Positions 32,342 to 42,899 of a DNA stretch of 64,000 bases are shown here, in pieces (position 1 is the first letter of the stretch; the number at the start of each line of letters is the position of its first letter). Below the pieces are notes generated by a model. It saw only the letters and a program-made list of their open reading frames with translations, was not told the DNA's origin and made no database searches. The stretch comes from Diplodia intermedia (lineage: Eukaryota > Ascomycota > Dothideomycetes > Botryosphaeriales > Botryosphaeriaceae), in contig JAKEKT010000053.1 in NCBI GenBank assembly GCA_021495925.1, forward strand, positions 124,001 through 188,000. Direction: 5' to 3'. Made by a program: the position numbers and the translations under genes.

Positions 32342-33940
32342 AAAGGAACAGCAGCAGAGCTCGACCAGATCGAAGCTCAGTCACCTCAAAAGTTTTGATT
32401 TTCTCCCTTTAAGTTTTACCGGATCTTATCTCCACCAAGTCCGGCAAAGAGCGGTCTCGATACAGCCCGCTCCTCCAAAAGTTCTTGGTTCATCATCTGC
32501 ACTCGATCAGCATCATCAGGCTCAAATGATGGTGTGCATCAAAGGTGTCCTTTTTCTACAGAATTTCCACAATCCGTCTCTGGCACTTTGCTTCTTTAGC
32601 GACTCACACTTTGCCCCTGCTCATTCAAAAATCCCTAGCGAGTCTTGATTTTAGCGAGAGGACCCGGACTCATAGATATCCCAGACTGATAATCACATTT
32701 CGATCTGATAGCAAAAGACTCCCACAGCGTGAAGAAAGTTGAAACAGGAAGCTGCTGAGGTGTGACTGCAGTAGCAGCGGTGGGCATGATGATGGCGCGG
32801 AGAAACTCAGGTCAACGGCCGTCTCATGGACGGAATCCTCCGGAGAACTCGGGCCTGGTTCCATGGCTGCCGCCTTCCCGCCCGTGCCTAGTGTGACAAG
32901 TCGAAAGGTGGCTTGATGACCCCCCGTGGAAGCGAAAGGATGGACTCAATCTGATCTGAGTCGGGTTGACCCCGCTTTTGAGTAATGCACTCATCACACC
33001 TCTCCTGTTTGTGTGCACACCACTCGATGAAGGAATTGCGCGAGTTTGTGATACGCGGTGGATTCTAATAGATAGATCAGGCCGGTGTTGGACATCCGTG
33101 GGCCTCCGAAGGACGAAAGGCGTCCAACATGGCCCCTATTGACGTTGCAATAAGCTGGCGCGGGGGCGGAGGATGGTACGTTTGCAGCCGTGTCCGGGGG
33201 CACGGATGAATGCTTAGCGGTGAGCTTGGTTGCTGTTCGGCGCCGGAGATAGAAGGTGGTTCGAGCCGTGGCGGGCACATTCCACGAACAACGGCAGTGC
33301 GGCAATGGCCGTTGAGGAGGCCGGAAGAATTCAGACGGTTTTGCGTTTCAGGTTGATGTGGTGCGGCGCTCATTTCGGCGCGATTCAGCAGGCGGCGGCG
33401 GAAAGACAGCCTCTCTCGCTCCGCCCCGCCCGCCCAATGTCCGCCCAAAGCCACCCAATCTCGTATTCGCCTGCGGACCTTGTTTCACCCGCCCGCCTCT
33501 CAGTCTCGTTCCGGCAGCTGCTCCGCCTGCCTGTTTCCCGCCCGCGCAGGGCAACTCCAGTTTTTCTCTTCATGCGATCGCCTTCCCCATATGCCAAGCG
33601 GCTGCAGAAGGCCAAGCTTCGCAGATGAGCTTGATGCCACTGCAGCTGGCACCAGCAGCCCGCTCCCTCCCTTCCAGCGCGAAAACAACGTGCAATGTTT
33701 CGCAGAAGCGAGGCGGAGCCTCTTCGGCGCGCGGACGGCTCCGACGCAGTGTGCGGGCTAAGCAGCGGCAGCTGAGTCGCAACCCGCGGGCGCTCACTGC
33801 CGGCGTTCTAGAGCACATCTCGCTAAAGGTGGTGATCGCATGGGTCAAACACCTAGCCGCAATCCCGGTGCGCATCATGTCTTAGCAATCTTAGCCTGTC
33901 TGCACGGCATCCCATGGCCTCACCCACCACTGCTGCCGCG
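32342..33940. other. Long intergenic, PG promoter
   Basis: No gene is supported. Several overlapping GC-rich frames at 33077-33885 run on both strands without domains. The right end is the promoter of the polygalacturonase. Confidence 0.45.
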
Positions 33941-33949
33941 ATATATAAG
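33941..33949 (+). promoter_or_regulatory. TATA box of polygalacturonase
   Basis: ATATATAAG lies 131 bp before the polygalacturonase ATG, followed by a C/T-rich leader, a strong fungal core-promoter layout. Confidence 0.6.
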
Positions 33950-34079
33950 TCGACGACCAAGACGCCCAGAAGTCTTGTCTCCCCACCACCGCATTCATTC
34001 ATTCTTTCGCTTCTTCGTCCTTTCTCGCAGCCCACCAGCAATCCAGCATTTGCTCATTCCATTCTTTCCCTCCATCACC

Positions 34080-35186
34080 ATGGTCAAAGTCTCCACCCTC
34101 CTTGCCGGCGCCGGCGCCGGTATCGCCTGCGTCGCCGCCGCCCCGACCGAGCTCGCCGAGCGCGCCAGCTGCACCTTCACCGACGCCGCCTCCGCCATCA
34201 AGGGCAAGGCGTCTTGCACCACCATCACCCTCAACAACATCGCCGTCCCCGCCGGCACCACGCTCGATCTCACCGGCCTAAAGTCCGGCACCAGCGTCGT
34301 CTTCTCCGGCACCACCAGCTTCGGCTACAAAGAATGGGAAGGCCCGTTAATCAGCGTGAGCGGCACCAACATCAACGTCTCGGGCGCGTCCGGCCACGTC
34401 ATCGACGGCAACGGCGCCAAGTGGTGGGACGGCAAGGGCAGCAACGGCGGCAAGACGAAGCCCAAGTTCTTCTACGCCCACAGCCTCAAGGGAACCTCGT
34501 CCATCAAGGGCCTGAACGTCAAGAACACGCCGGTGCAGGCGTTCTCCATCAACTCCAGCTCCGGCCTTACGCTGGACAGCATCACCATCAACAACAGCGC
34601 GGGCGACTCGGCGGGCGGCCACAACACCGACGCCTTCGACGTCGGCTCGTCGGACGGCATCACCATCTCCAACTCGAACATCCAGAACCAGGACGACTGC
34701 CTGGCGGTGAACTCGGGCACGAACATCAAGTTCACCGGCAACACGTGCTCGGGCGGCCACGGCATCAGCATCGGCAGCGTGGGCGGGCGCTCCAACAACG
34801 TGGTCAAGGGCGTGACGGTGGAGAACTGCACCATCAAGAACAGCGACAACGGCGTGCGCATCAAGACCGTGTCGGGCGCCACCGGCTCCGTGTCGGGCGT
34901 CACGTATTCCGGCATCACCCTGTCCAACATTGCCAAGTACGGCATCGTCATCGAGCAGGACTACGAGAACGGCAGCCCCACCGGCACCCCCACCAGCGGC
35001 GTCCCCATCACCGGCCTCACCCTCAAGAACATCAAGGGCTCCGTTAAGTCGTCCGGCACTGATGTCTACATCCTGTGCGCAAAGGGCGCTTGCTCCGGCT
35101 GGACTGGTTCCGGCATTGCTGTTACTGGTGGCAAGACGAGCACCAAGTGCTCCAACATCCCCAGCGGCTCCGGCATCTCTTGCTAA
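34080..35186 (+). CDS. Endopolygalacturonase (GH28)
   Basis: One exon encodes 368 residues from the ATG at 34080, which is preceded by a fungal ATCACC context and gives a clear signal peptide (about residues 1-20). A short propeptide probably ends after the ELAER run at about 28. The protein is a right-handed beta-helix pectinase that hydrolyses alpha-1,4 links of polygalacturonic acid outside the cell. All GH28 active-site motifs are present: NTDAFD at 182-187 (Ala in place of the common Gly), QDD at 204-206, GGHGISIGSVGG with His227, and RIK at 260-262. Cysteine pairs near both ends fit the known disulfides. Length is normal. Codon use strongly favours C-ending codons, as expected of a highly expressed secreted enzyme. 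It acts in plant cell-wall breakdown. Confidence 0.96.
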   Translation: MVKVSTLLAGAGAGIACVAAAPTELAERASCTFTDAASAIKGKASCTTITLNNIAVPAGTTLDLTGLKSGTSVVFSGTTSFGYKEWEGPLISVSGTNINVSGASGHVIDGNGAKWWDGKGSNGGKTKPKFFYAHSLKGTSSIKGLNVKNTPVQAFSINSSSGLTLDSITINNSAGDSAGGHNTDAFDVGSSDGITISNSNIQNQDDCLAVNSGTNIKFTGNTCSGGHGISIGSVGGRSNNVVKGVTVENCTIKNSDNGVRIKTVSGATGSVSGVTYSGITLSNIAKYGIVIEQDYENGSPTGTPTSGVPITGLTLKNIKGSVKSSGTDVYILCAKGACSGWTGSGIAVTGGKTSTKCSNIPSGSGISC

Positions 35187-35975
35187 GCGATTTTCTTTTG
35201 TTGGGATTAGACTCGGCGGTTGATCGCCTTGTGGCGGGGGTAGTGGTTCGCTTCTTCGTGTTGGTTGGTTGACGGGCTGCTTTGGCTTTCTTCCGTTGGC
35301 CAGCTGGGCTTTCTCTTCTTAGTCAAATATATCTTTTGTTGCGCATGCTTTTGTCGCATTTTACAAACCTGCTTTTCGCCGGTGTGATGGGATCGTGAAC
35401 AAAGAGATGCTTATGATCTGATAGCCGGGGTGCCGCTCTTTGCCATCAGCTGGAAACCATACCCGTTGCGCCAGCTGTTTCCACATGACCACTTTGTGCT
35501 TTCTGGAGTTGATGACCTGGGTACTGTGTCGGTGAGATGAGGTTACGTGCGCAGCATTGCTGCTGATGAAGTGCATGGTGGGGTTCACACGCACGCCCGG
35601 CTTGTTGTTTGGGCTTTAACACGTAGTATGTGAGCCAGCTTGTCGATAGCCAGACGGACTTACAGCTGAAGGCGGGCTACTAACCAAAGCTGCAGCAAGT
35701 CACTTTCATCGGATCTTCATCACTCATGGTGTAAGCACTCCTGTCTTTCATTCCGATGTCCTTTCCTCTACCTTTGGATATCGTCTTCAGCTTTCTCTAC
35801 CACGCGGTCAATAGTGACAAGACACTGCAGCAAACCCGAGCATCAGGGACGAAATCTAGTGCATTCTATGAGCTACACAGACATCATCCCTCCACCACAC
35901 CACACCACACCACCCCTAGCCCCAACCCTCACAGTCCCCCCTCCAGACACAGCCCCCACCCCACCCCAGCTACAC
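35187..35975. other. Intergenic between converging genes
   Basis: This holds the 3' ends of the polygalacturonase (plus) and DUF1203 gene (minus). Poly-pyrimidine and C-rich runs at 35880-36130 make long meaningless frames. No other gene seen. Confidence 0.45.
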
Positions 35976-36479
35976 CTACCCACTCCTCTCCACCCTCACA
36001 GCAAAACACCCCGGCGCATCATAATACAAATGCACATACGCCGCCCTCCCCTCCGTCCCCCCCTCCGCGAACAACAACCCCTCAACCGCCCCCACCACCC
36101 CCTCCCCCCCCACAACCCCCCACCCCACCATCATCCCCCTCCCATCATACCCCCTCACCGCCAACGTCCGGCCGACCTGCTGCTGCGGCACCATGCCCCC
36201 AAAATCCTTCTCCACGTCGGCGAGTCGGCATTCGTCCTCGTGCACGTATATCGCCGTCGCGTGCCGGTACGGGCTGGTGTCGCCGCCGGTGTCGGCGTCC
36301 AGGAAGGGGTCGTAGGAGAGGAGGAGGGCGGGGGCGCCTGGGGCGATGTCGGTGAGGCACCGGCGGCAGGGGACGGGGGTGCTGGGGGTTTGGCGGATGG
36401 ACTGGGTGGGGGTGGCGGGGAGGGGGGCGGGGAGGGGGCGCCAGTGGAGGGTGGGCGGGAGGGCGAGGGTGGAGGACAT
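35976..36479 (-). CDS. DUF1203 family protein
   Basis: The protein is 167 residues from the ATG at 36479. It matches the DUF1203 pattern along its length: CRRCLTDIAPGAPALLLSYD, then SPYRHATAIYVHEDECR, LAVRGYDGRGMMV, and YVHLYYDAPGCFAVRVER at the end. These small cytosolic proteins are found in bacteria and fungi and have no proven function. The frame extends upstream to 36734 without family similarity. A splice pair in that part (GTAAGT donor near 36557, CAG acceptor near 36513) suggests an intron in the 5' leader. Length is normal for the family. It lies tail-to-tail with the polygalacturonase gene. Confidence 0.82.
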   Translation of the reverse strand: MSSTLALPPTLHWRPLPAPLPATPTQSIRQTPSTPVPCRRCLTDIAPGAPALLLSYDPFLDADTGGDTSPYRHATAIYVHEDECRLADVEKDFGGMVPQQQVGRTLAVRGYDGRGMMVGWGVVGGEGVVGAVEGLLFAEGGTEGRAAYVHLYYDAPGCFAVRVERSG

Positions 36480-37254
36480 GGTTTTGGTTTGGGTGGTTGG
36501 GCTGGTGGGCGGGGTGAGCTGGGTGTGGGCGGGGCTGGGGGCGGGGGGGAGGGGACTTACTCGTTTTCGGTGTTGCGGATGGCGCGCGGGTTGTAGGTGG
36601 TCGGTCTTGGATGATGAAGTGCGCTTTTGTGGGCTGGGAGATTGATCGTGTTTGGGTTTGGATGGAGGAGGGCGTGGTGGGTTGATGTCGGGCTCCTTTT
36701 TATACGCGGTTGCACGTGTCTGCCATCGAGTCACCTCGCGTGGGTTCGGGTCTGGGTTGTTTTCGAATTAGCCAATGATACTCTGAACGCGGCGGGTTGA
36801 GTCATTCTGGATAGCGGAGGGGATCCGATCTCACAGTTTTGTTTGTGGTGGATTGCTTACTCGAGACCATCAGTTTGACAGCAGTGGCGGTGAAAGTGAC
36901 CAATGAGAGTCCGAGAAGGGCTGCTGGGGCTCGTCAGCCACATTTCTCCTCACTGCGGCCAAACTGACCAATCAGGTGATTTGGTCCGACGGATCTCACC
37001 CCCACCTTCATCTGTTATTTCCATTTTCATTTTGAGCCTCTCTTGTCGCTCAAATTTCTGCATCTGATGGCTTTCTTCTTTTCCCCTCGCTAACCGCTCG
37101 CTTCAGGCTGACCGCTCGTCTGTGGAGCTGCACCAACCCATCCACCGGCTGTTCCTGGAAATGCAGCAGTGAAAGTAGAACGACTGGACCGAAATGAAGC
37201 TTGCTCATAGTAGAAACGTGTATGCGAGAAATCTCGATGCCTATGTTTGGATGC
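36480..37254. other. Intergenic, nothing recognised
   Basis: This is the promoter side of the DUF1203 gene. CCAAT motifs occur at about 36770, 36900 and 36970. No gene seen. Confidence 0.45.
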
Positions 37255-37330
37255 TGCGGGACGTGTCATATCGTGACAGCTCCGTCGTGTTTTGACAGCC
37301 CCGTCATATTGTGACACCTGTCGTGATATG
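37255..37330. repeat. 19-bp TGACA tandem repeat
   Basis: TGACAG/TGACAC occurs at 37274, 37293 and 37312, exactly 19 bp apart, each followed by a similar CC-rich spacer, with decayed copies either side (TGTCAT at 37264 and TGATAT at 37324). Regular phasing of a short motif suggests a tandem array that could bind a regulator. The bound factor is unknown. Confidence 0.5.
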
Positions 37331-37352
37331 AATGGCACTGTGCTGCCTCGGC

Positions 37353-37374
37353 CAGTCATGTCATGTTATGACTG
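37353..37374. repeat. Perfect 7-bp-arm palindrome
   Basis: CAGTCAT and ATGACTG flank eight bases. The arms contain a TGACT half site as used by bZIP factors of the Gcn4/CpcA class. It lies directly after the TGACA array, so the two may form one regulatory patch. Confidence 0.4.
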
Positions 37375-37700
37375 ACGCTGTTCCTCAGCGAGCACGTCTT
37401 ATCATGTGAAGCGGTTGGTCGTTGCCTTCTCATCGACAGCGCTACGGAGAACGGGCTCGCTTGCCCTACACATGACCTTCTGAGAGGTCTCCTACATGCC
37501 ACGCGCGATGTTGCTCGATACCACGAACCACGCCTTGCGAGCGCTGTTGTAGCCCTAGAGCACAGCTGGGGTGCTTAGGCCGTTGATTAGCTCGGGCAGT
37601 GTCCTCGCCAGCTTGAACGCCTCCTCGCCCAGAGCATGTACGGGTCGAGGGCTTTGACGATATCGGTTGGAAATATGGGCGGGGGATTCGCGGTGACATG
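37375..37700. other. Intergenic, nothing recognised
   Basis: No supported gene. Overlapping short frames on the minus strand (37466-37791) show no domain. Confidence 0.35.
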
Positions 37701-37997
37701 TTACGGCTTGTCGGATGAGTCGTCCGTATTCTGAGAGGTCATGATACACATCGCTACCCATGAGAACAGCAGGAAGAGCGCCTTTGCCCAAAAGACCACC
37801 TTAGCTGCGCGACCGTCGCACGCGATACTGTATCCCACAATAAGCGCCGCGGCTGAGAGGATAAAGTCTTTTTGGTCATCGTGGTGTCTGTAATATCGTC
37901 CGTCACATATGCGGATATTCAGAGTCGACAAGGCGACAATGGAGGGCTCGAGTGTTGAAATGAGAGGGTTATCATGAGGAAGGGATTGTAGTAGAAG
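37701..37997 (-). pseudogene. Truncated membrane-protein relic
   Basis: A minus-strand frame with no ATG contains EPSIVALSTLNIRICDGRYY followed by two membrane-like helices (FILSAAALIVGYS and VVFWAKALFLLFSWVAMCIM) and a TAA at 37701. The order of an acidic-Pro stretch, a [FY]-R-x-Y motif and two C-terminal helices parallels the gene at 38348-38869, so it may be a decayed paralogue lacking its N-terminal half. The similarity is weak and judged by eye. Confidence 0.35.
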
Positions 37998-38347
37998 CTC
38001 GATGTCCCCTCATGCGGCATGTGGCGAGAGAAGTTTCCGTTTGTGTTAACTTTCGGAGTGAACAATCCGCATTGAGCATTCGCGGGCATTGTTACTCTAC
38101 AGTGACTCTCGCACAGTACGTTCCCCACATTGGCTACTTTTCGCTTTCGTGGTCACTCTTTCTTCTAGGAGAATTGTGCATATTCTACATTTTTTTTTTT
38201 TGATTTTATGGTTTTCAAAGCAAGCCTATCAAATGCAATCTACATCGTTATTGTCCATCTATGCGGCCTGTTTGATGCCGCGCGCCAACACATGGTCTGA
38301 TGCGCCTTGATCATGTCGATCGAGCACTTGTCCTAGGAGTCACGGAA
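37998..38347. other. Intergenic, nothing recognised
   Basis: No gene seen. There is a run of 11 T at about 38191-38202 that may be part of the terminator for the gene ending at 38348. Confidence 0.35.
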
Positions 38348-38869
38348 CTAGTTCTTCATGTTTTCGTTCATGACGACCAAGATGAACATGATACACAGTA
38401 CGGTGTACCAAGTTGCTCTTGGGCTTCGCACGAAAGCCTCCATAATGCCGATCATCACCATCCAAGAGATCAAAGTGATTAGCACCATGATGGCCTCCCC
38501 GGAAGGTCTGTACTGGCGGAAGTCCACGTCGGTGGGCACATTTTCGGTGCTGAAGCAGACGACAACTCGCGGGTCGGTGAGCCCAAGGGTGCTAATGCAC
38601 GGGTCTTGCCCAGAGAGGACTGATCCCAGGTGGAGAGTCAAACTCAGGAAGTAGCTTACAAGCAGCGCAAGCACCAACACTTGCAGCAACACTCCCAGTA
38701 TGAATCTACCACGAAACTGCGGAATCAGAATGTTGTATCTCCTGAGCACCCAGCAAAGGAGAATAGCGAAGCTTACTACGAACATGTAGATGCTCAACAG
38801 TACCTTTTCGATCCAGAAGAGGTCCAGAACATGTAGGACCGTCGGAGAGGTAGGCGTGTGCTCGTCCAT
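38348..38869 (-). CDS. Four-helix membrane protein
   Basis: The single-exon frame encodes 173 residues from an ATG at 38869. Four hydrophobic segments are clear: about 23-42 (VLLSIYMFVVSFAILLCWVL), 56-75, 130-150 and 153-168. The loop between helices 2 and 3 is about 55 residues and carries two cysteines (DPCIS and VVVCF) that could pair outside. There is no cleavable signal peptide. I do not recognise a family; the layout is tetraspanin-like but lacks the CCG motif. A related relic may lie at 37701 and another small membrane protein follows at 39172, so this could be a local cluster of membrane proteins. Confidence 0.6.
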   Translation of the reverse strand: MDEHTPTSPTVLHVLDLFWIEKVLLSIYMFVVSFAILLCWVLRRYNILIPQFRGRFILGVLLQVLVLALLVSYFLSLTLHLGSVLSGQDPCISTLGLTDPRVVVCFSTENVPTDVDFRQYRPSGEAIMVLITLISWMVMIGIMEAFVRSPRATWYTVLCIMFILVVMNENMKN

Positions 38870-39171
38870 TGTCGATGAAGTGACAGTGATGGCTTCGGTT
38901 ATGGAATGCTAGAACAGTTTATCGACGAAGATGGACGCTTTTTATACATCACTTTAGGTAGCGTTGTTATAAGACAAGTTTTTATTCTATTATCCTACAG
39001 AAACAACTTAACACTAGTGGTAGGCATACAGTGAACAAGGAAGCAGAGCGGTATTCCAGTTCTCAAGGTTGTCATAGTAGCCGCGACGTTCTTGCTTGAT
39101 CTGCGCAATTTCCCGGTTGAGATGGTCCACGCGTTGCTTGAACTCGCCGAGTTTCTTTGCCCGACAGAAGA
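38870..39171. other. Intergenic, nothing recognised
   Basis: This is an A/T-rich promoter-like stretch before the 38869 start, with TATA-like sequence at 38939-38947 and no coding signal. Confidence 0.4.
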
Positions 39172-39816
39172 TTAAAGCATGGCGCCAAAGAGCACTGGAA
39201 AAAGCTCCTCCTCTTCCTCATCCGAATCCTCCTCCTCTTCCTCATCCCAATCCTCCTCCTCTTCCTCATCAAAATCCTCCTCCTCTTCCTCATCAAAATC
39301 CTCCAACTTCATCCAGACATTCTTGCCTCCAGGGATCTCGTAGCGCTTCATCAAAGTTGCCTCGACCTTGTCCATCATCCTGTCTAGCAGGTCTCCCCCT
39401 CCCTCCGCCAATCGGTCCGTCTTCTCGGCCTCCGGCTTTCCAAGCCTGACCTGCTCCATCGTGAACTCTTCGGTAACTTCCTCAAAGTCCGTGAAGCCCC
39501 AGTAAGCGGTTTCAGCGTCAAGGTTCATCGCCTTAAAGGACAGTTTCTTGGCCCTCTCATACGCGGCGTCGTTCAACGCCCAAGGTCGGAAAGTGGGTTG
39601 GAAGTCTTGGATGCCACACATGGCGGTGGATGGGCATGTGGCGGAATCGGGGATGCCACAGTCGAAGCAGTCATGCCCCATGAGCATGAGGATGAGCGGG
39701 AGGAGCATAGTGGCGAGCAACAAATAGTTACTGTGGATGCGGCCGAGGCTGCGGACGCGGTAGACGAGGAGCCCGAAAGCTGAGAGGAGGAGGAGTGGTA
39801 GCATCATGCTGGGCAT
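39172..39816 (-). CDS. Membrane protein with acidic repeat tail
   Basis: The frame encodes 214 residues from the ATG at 39816. Two hydrophobic helices occupy about residues 4-20 and 30-47, separated by a short basic loop. Four cysteines follow (CFDC, SATC, TAMC), perhaps in an oxidising compartment. The middle is a mixed helical domain. Residues about 173-204 are four tandem copies of an eight-residue unit, [FWS]DEEEEE[DL], encoded by 24-bp DNA repeats. The last residues (FPVLFGAML) are hydrophobic again. No family is recognised. The acidic tail could bind calcium or basic partners; this is a guess. The repeat is prone to length change. Confidence 0.6.
   Translation of the reverse strand: MPSMMLPLLLLSAFGLLVYRVRSLGRIHSNYLLLATMLLPLILMLMGHDCFDCGIPDSATCPSTAMCGIQDFQPTFRPWALNDAAYERAKKLSFKAMNLDAETAYWGFTDFEEVTEEFTMEQVRLGKPEAEKTDRLAEGGGDLLDRMMDKVEATLMKRYEIPGGKNVWMKLEDFDEEEEEDFDEEEEEDWDEEEEEDSDEEEEELFPVLFGAML
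39207..39302. repeat. 24-bp coding minisatellite
   Basis: Four copies of a 24-bp unit of the form TCCTCCTCCTCTTCCTCATC plus four variable bases, in frame within the 39172-39816 gene. The fourth position of each unit varies (Ser, Trp, Phe, Phe), while the acidic run is fixed. Confidence 0.75.
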
Positions 39817-41585
39817 TGTCGTGTGCTGGTGTTGAGGCTCTTGGTTATTTGATACCGACGTGTCGGTAATGGAGGTCTTGAGCTGGGGATGGTGGAGAGA
39901 AAGGTTGACGGCGAAAGAGCGTTGGTCTTATGGTTTTGGGTGAGGCAAAAGTATAATGGAAGCGAAAAGACCCTTGGTCAAAACTCGCATTACTGAACCA
40001 TGGAAGAGGGGAATAGCCGAAGAGGAAGCTTAGAGATACCCGCGATGGGCAAGGAAGCGGTTCGATGACGCGGGTCCTCGGAGGTTCAGCGTAAAATGCC
40101 GGTCCGCGTGCCGTACTCACTCATCGACTGCGACACTCCACCTCGCGGTCCGCCGTATCGCAGTAGAAATGGGGTATGTAGCTATCCCTGATGCTTTATG
40201 ACTTCCGCCCACGCATTTTCTCTTCTATCTGGATATGATTAGAGTCCGCGCAGGCGATATCTGTGTGGCGGCTTAGCTTGGCGCAGGAGACTGCAGGCCA
40301 AAATGGGACAAGATCGTGGTTGCGGTCCGCTTCACCGGTCACAAGTAGAATGGACACCCATGCTACCATGTCTCAAAGTCTTCAACACACGGTAGCACAT
40401 TAGAGGTAGCTTATCTGTTTCTGATCCCGCTCCATGGTTACCATGGACCCGTTGCGTTGTGATATGGGACGCTACTGAACGGCGCTAATAACCCTAAATC
40501 CTTCTCAAGTCCATATCCACCTCCACGCCGTACGACGCCCCATCGAAAGACACAGCCGCCGATCGGGTCACGTCACCGGAAACCATGTGCGAACGACGCT
40601 TTCAACCCTCAATGCAGCCCCAGCTCCGTCAACCGCTCGAACACGTTGCCCTCTCAATCGCGACAACCGCTAAGCTTCGCAGTCAGCATCGCCCGCCATC
40701 TTCACACTGCTCAGGTCAATGGGAAGTTTTCCGGCTATGCCAGGCTTCTGGTCCTGCCTGATATCGGGCAGTGCGCTTCCCTGGACCCACAAGACTGCCA
40801 TGCCATTGAAATCGTTGGAGCAGCTGGACGTGTTGCAGTTATGCTGTCTTTGCATCTCGAGGGTAGTTCCGATCGTGTTGCACACCAGCGGCCATCGCGC
40901 AGCCGCGACTCAAAGATTTTCCACTGACGTGTGCCCGGCGTGAAACATCCAGAACTGCTTCAGTGCATATGGAGAGTCTACACCATGCGGATGCCCAAGT
41001 CACGGACTTCTTCAACGGCGGAACAACTTGATCAATCGGGCCAACAACGGTGGCCTCCTACAATCGAGCACGGCGCACAAAGATAGTCCATGCAAACACT
41101 GCCACCGACTTCTGCAACTTCCGAGTAGGAAGACGCCTTTAGATCGCCATCGGAAGGATACTTACGCGAGCAGATGAGAAAAGGTAACCCCCAAATCACA
41201 TGGTGAAGCATCTCTGCCGTAGGATGAGAATGTATCGAACTCTTCTCGCCGGGTCGAACGAAAAGCGTGCGCCCTTTTAGCCGAGCTTCTGCTCCGAGCG
41301 ACAGCGCTAACCATACAATCTTTGTTTTGCAAGACCACGCACAGTCAAAATTCAAAAGCCTGTTTTCGGTAGATCAAAGCGCAGCTGCCATGGTTGCGGA
41401 GTACTAAGTGTGGAATTCAGCCACAAAGAAAGTAAACGGCCATCAATTCGGAAATTCTTCCTTGTTGACTCCTTTGTCCGAACCATAACCCATCCAACAA
41501 TACAAGAGCAGCCTACCTAATCAACACCCTGCCACTCCCATTAAACCCGCACTCCGCAGAGTCTCCAAGACCTCAACCCTCCACC
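39817..41585. other. Gene-poor intergenic region
   Basis: No gene can be supported. Short frames at 40646-40943 (plus) and 41032-41355 (minus) have no domain or splice pattern. The right end is the promoter of the 41586 gene, C-rich before its ATG. Confidence 0.4.
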
Positions 41586-42899
41586 ATGTCCAACACCAAC
41601 CCCAAAACCCGCGCGGCCATCAAGCACTACCGGACCCTCCTCAGCCCCGCCCAACGCATGCACTTCTGCCTGCTCCCACTACCCGAGCAAGCCGCAATCG
41701 CCTTATCCGCCAGCGATTCCACACCCGCGGACCCGCACACCGACGCAGCCATCGACCCGGACTACACGCCACCGCCGTCCGACCACTCCCCCTCCCCCTC
41801 CACCTCCACCACAACGCCGCCCCCACCAACCCCCACCATCCCCACCCCCACGCTAACCTGCTGCACCACCCCCCTCGCAACCCACCGCGCCTCCCTCCTC
41901 GCCACCGAGCGCGCCCTGGCCGCCTTCTCCGCGCGCCTGTCGTCCCTCCTCCTCGGCGCCGGCGACGCCCTCGACGCCGCCGCGTTCCAGCAGCACCACC
42001 TCGCCGCGCTGCCCGCCGCCGCGTTCGCGCCCGCGCGCGACGGCGGCGCGGTGCGGGCGTGGCTGGAGGCGCTGATGGCGGACTTGGGGGTGTACGATGA
42101 CGGTGGACGGCAGCACCCGACGCGGTGGATGCTGCAGCGGAGGTGCTTGGAGCTGCATTTGGTAAGGTTGGAGGAGGCGTTGGGGCGGGTGGCGGGGAGG
42201 GTGGGGAGGGCGCTAAGGGAGGTGGAGGGGGGCGTGGGGATGCTGGGGGGTGGGGTTGTTGCTGGATCGGTGGCGGCGGGGTGGTGCGGCGGGAGGGGGA
42301 GGAGGGGGAGTGCGGGGAGGGAGGGGGGCGGGTTGGTTGCTGGCGGCGGCGGCGGCGGCTACGGTTCGCGGGTTTCGCGTGCGCGCCCGGATGCTGCGTG
42401 GTGGCGCCGTTCGCTGGGCGGTTGGCTGCGTGCGTTGCATTCGGCCTTGCCGGGTGCGTCGCCGCCGCTGCCGCCGTCGCCTGCGTCGCCGGGGAGGTTG
42501 AGGGCGAGGAATGAGGAGGAGGGCAAGTATGTGGGGAGGAGGAGCAGCGAGGTGAGATGGAGGCTGGAACGGCATAAGAGGCGCGAGAGGAAGAAGCGGT
42601 TGAGGCGAGGCGATGATGTTGAGGAGATGCCAGACGAGCAGGGGGCCGATGTGGCGCATGTGTTGGAGCATTTGGAGGTGGTGAGGAAGGGGCTGCGGAA
42701 GTTGAAGGAAAGGATGATGTTTCTTAGGGAGGAGTATCAGATCAGGGCGGAGGATGATGAGCATGAGGGGAGATATGGGCGGAGGGGGTCTGAGGGTGTT
42801 GATGGCGTGGAGAGGGTGTTTGGGAGGGGCGTGGCGCAGTTGGAGGAGTTGAGGGCGGCGTGGGTCGCATTCGCCGAAGATGTGGGCAGGGTTGGTTGA
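41586..42899 (+). CDS. Helical hypothetical protein
   Basis: One exon encodes 437 residues from an ATG in a good fungal context (CCACCATGTC). Residues 50-90 are a Pro/Ser/Thr-rich linker. Residues 95-210 are Ala/Leu-rich helices (THRASLLATERALAAFSARL and following). A glycine-rich, low-complexity part at 215-290 is followed by a very basic stretch (RWRLERHKRRERKKRLRRG) that may direct it to the nucleus, and by C-terminal coiled coil at about 355-435. No catalytic motif is visible and no family recognised. The glycine-rich part is GC-extreme DNA, so an intron or small frame error there cannot be excluded. The regular helices at both ends argue for a real gene. Confidence 0.55.
   Translation: MSNTNPKTRAAIKHYRTLLSPAQRMHFCLLPLPEQAAIALSASDSTPADPHTDAAIDPDYTPPPSDHSPSPSTSTTTPPPPTPTIPTPTLTCCTTPLATHRASLLATERALAAFSARLSSLLLGAGDALDAAAFQQHHLAALPAAAFAPARDGGAVRAWLEALMADLGVYDDGGRQHPTRWMLQRRCLELHLVRLEEALGRVAGRVGRALREVEGGVGMLGGGVVAGSVAAGWCGGRGRRGSAGREGGGLVAGGGGGGYGSRVSRARPDAAWWRRSLGGWLRALHSALPGASPPLPPSPASPGRLRARNEEEGKYVGRRSSEVRWRLERHKRRERKKRLRRGDDVEEMPDEQGADVAHVLEHLEVVRKGLRKLKERMMFLREEYQIRAEDDEHEGRYGRRGSEGVDGVERVFGRGVAQLEELRAAWVAFAEDVGRVG

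Noticed and set aside
33914..35047. 377-codon plus-strand frame over the polygalacturonase
   Set aside because: It is a shadow of the GH28 gene in another frame: Arg/His/Gln-rich junk produced by C-ending codons.
35756..36596. Pro/His/Thr-rich plus-strand frames
   Set aside because: They come from C-rich DNA antisense to the DUF1203 gene.
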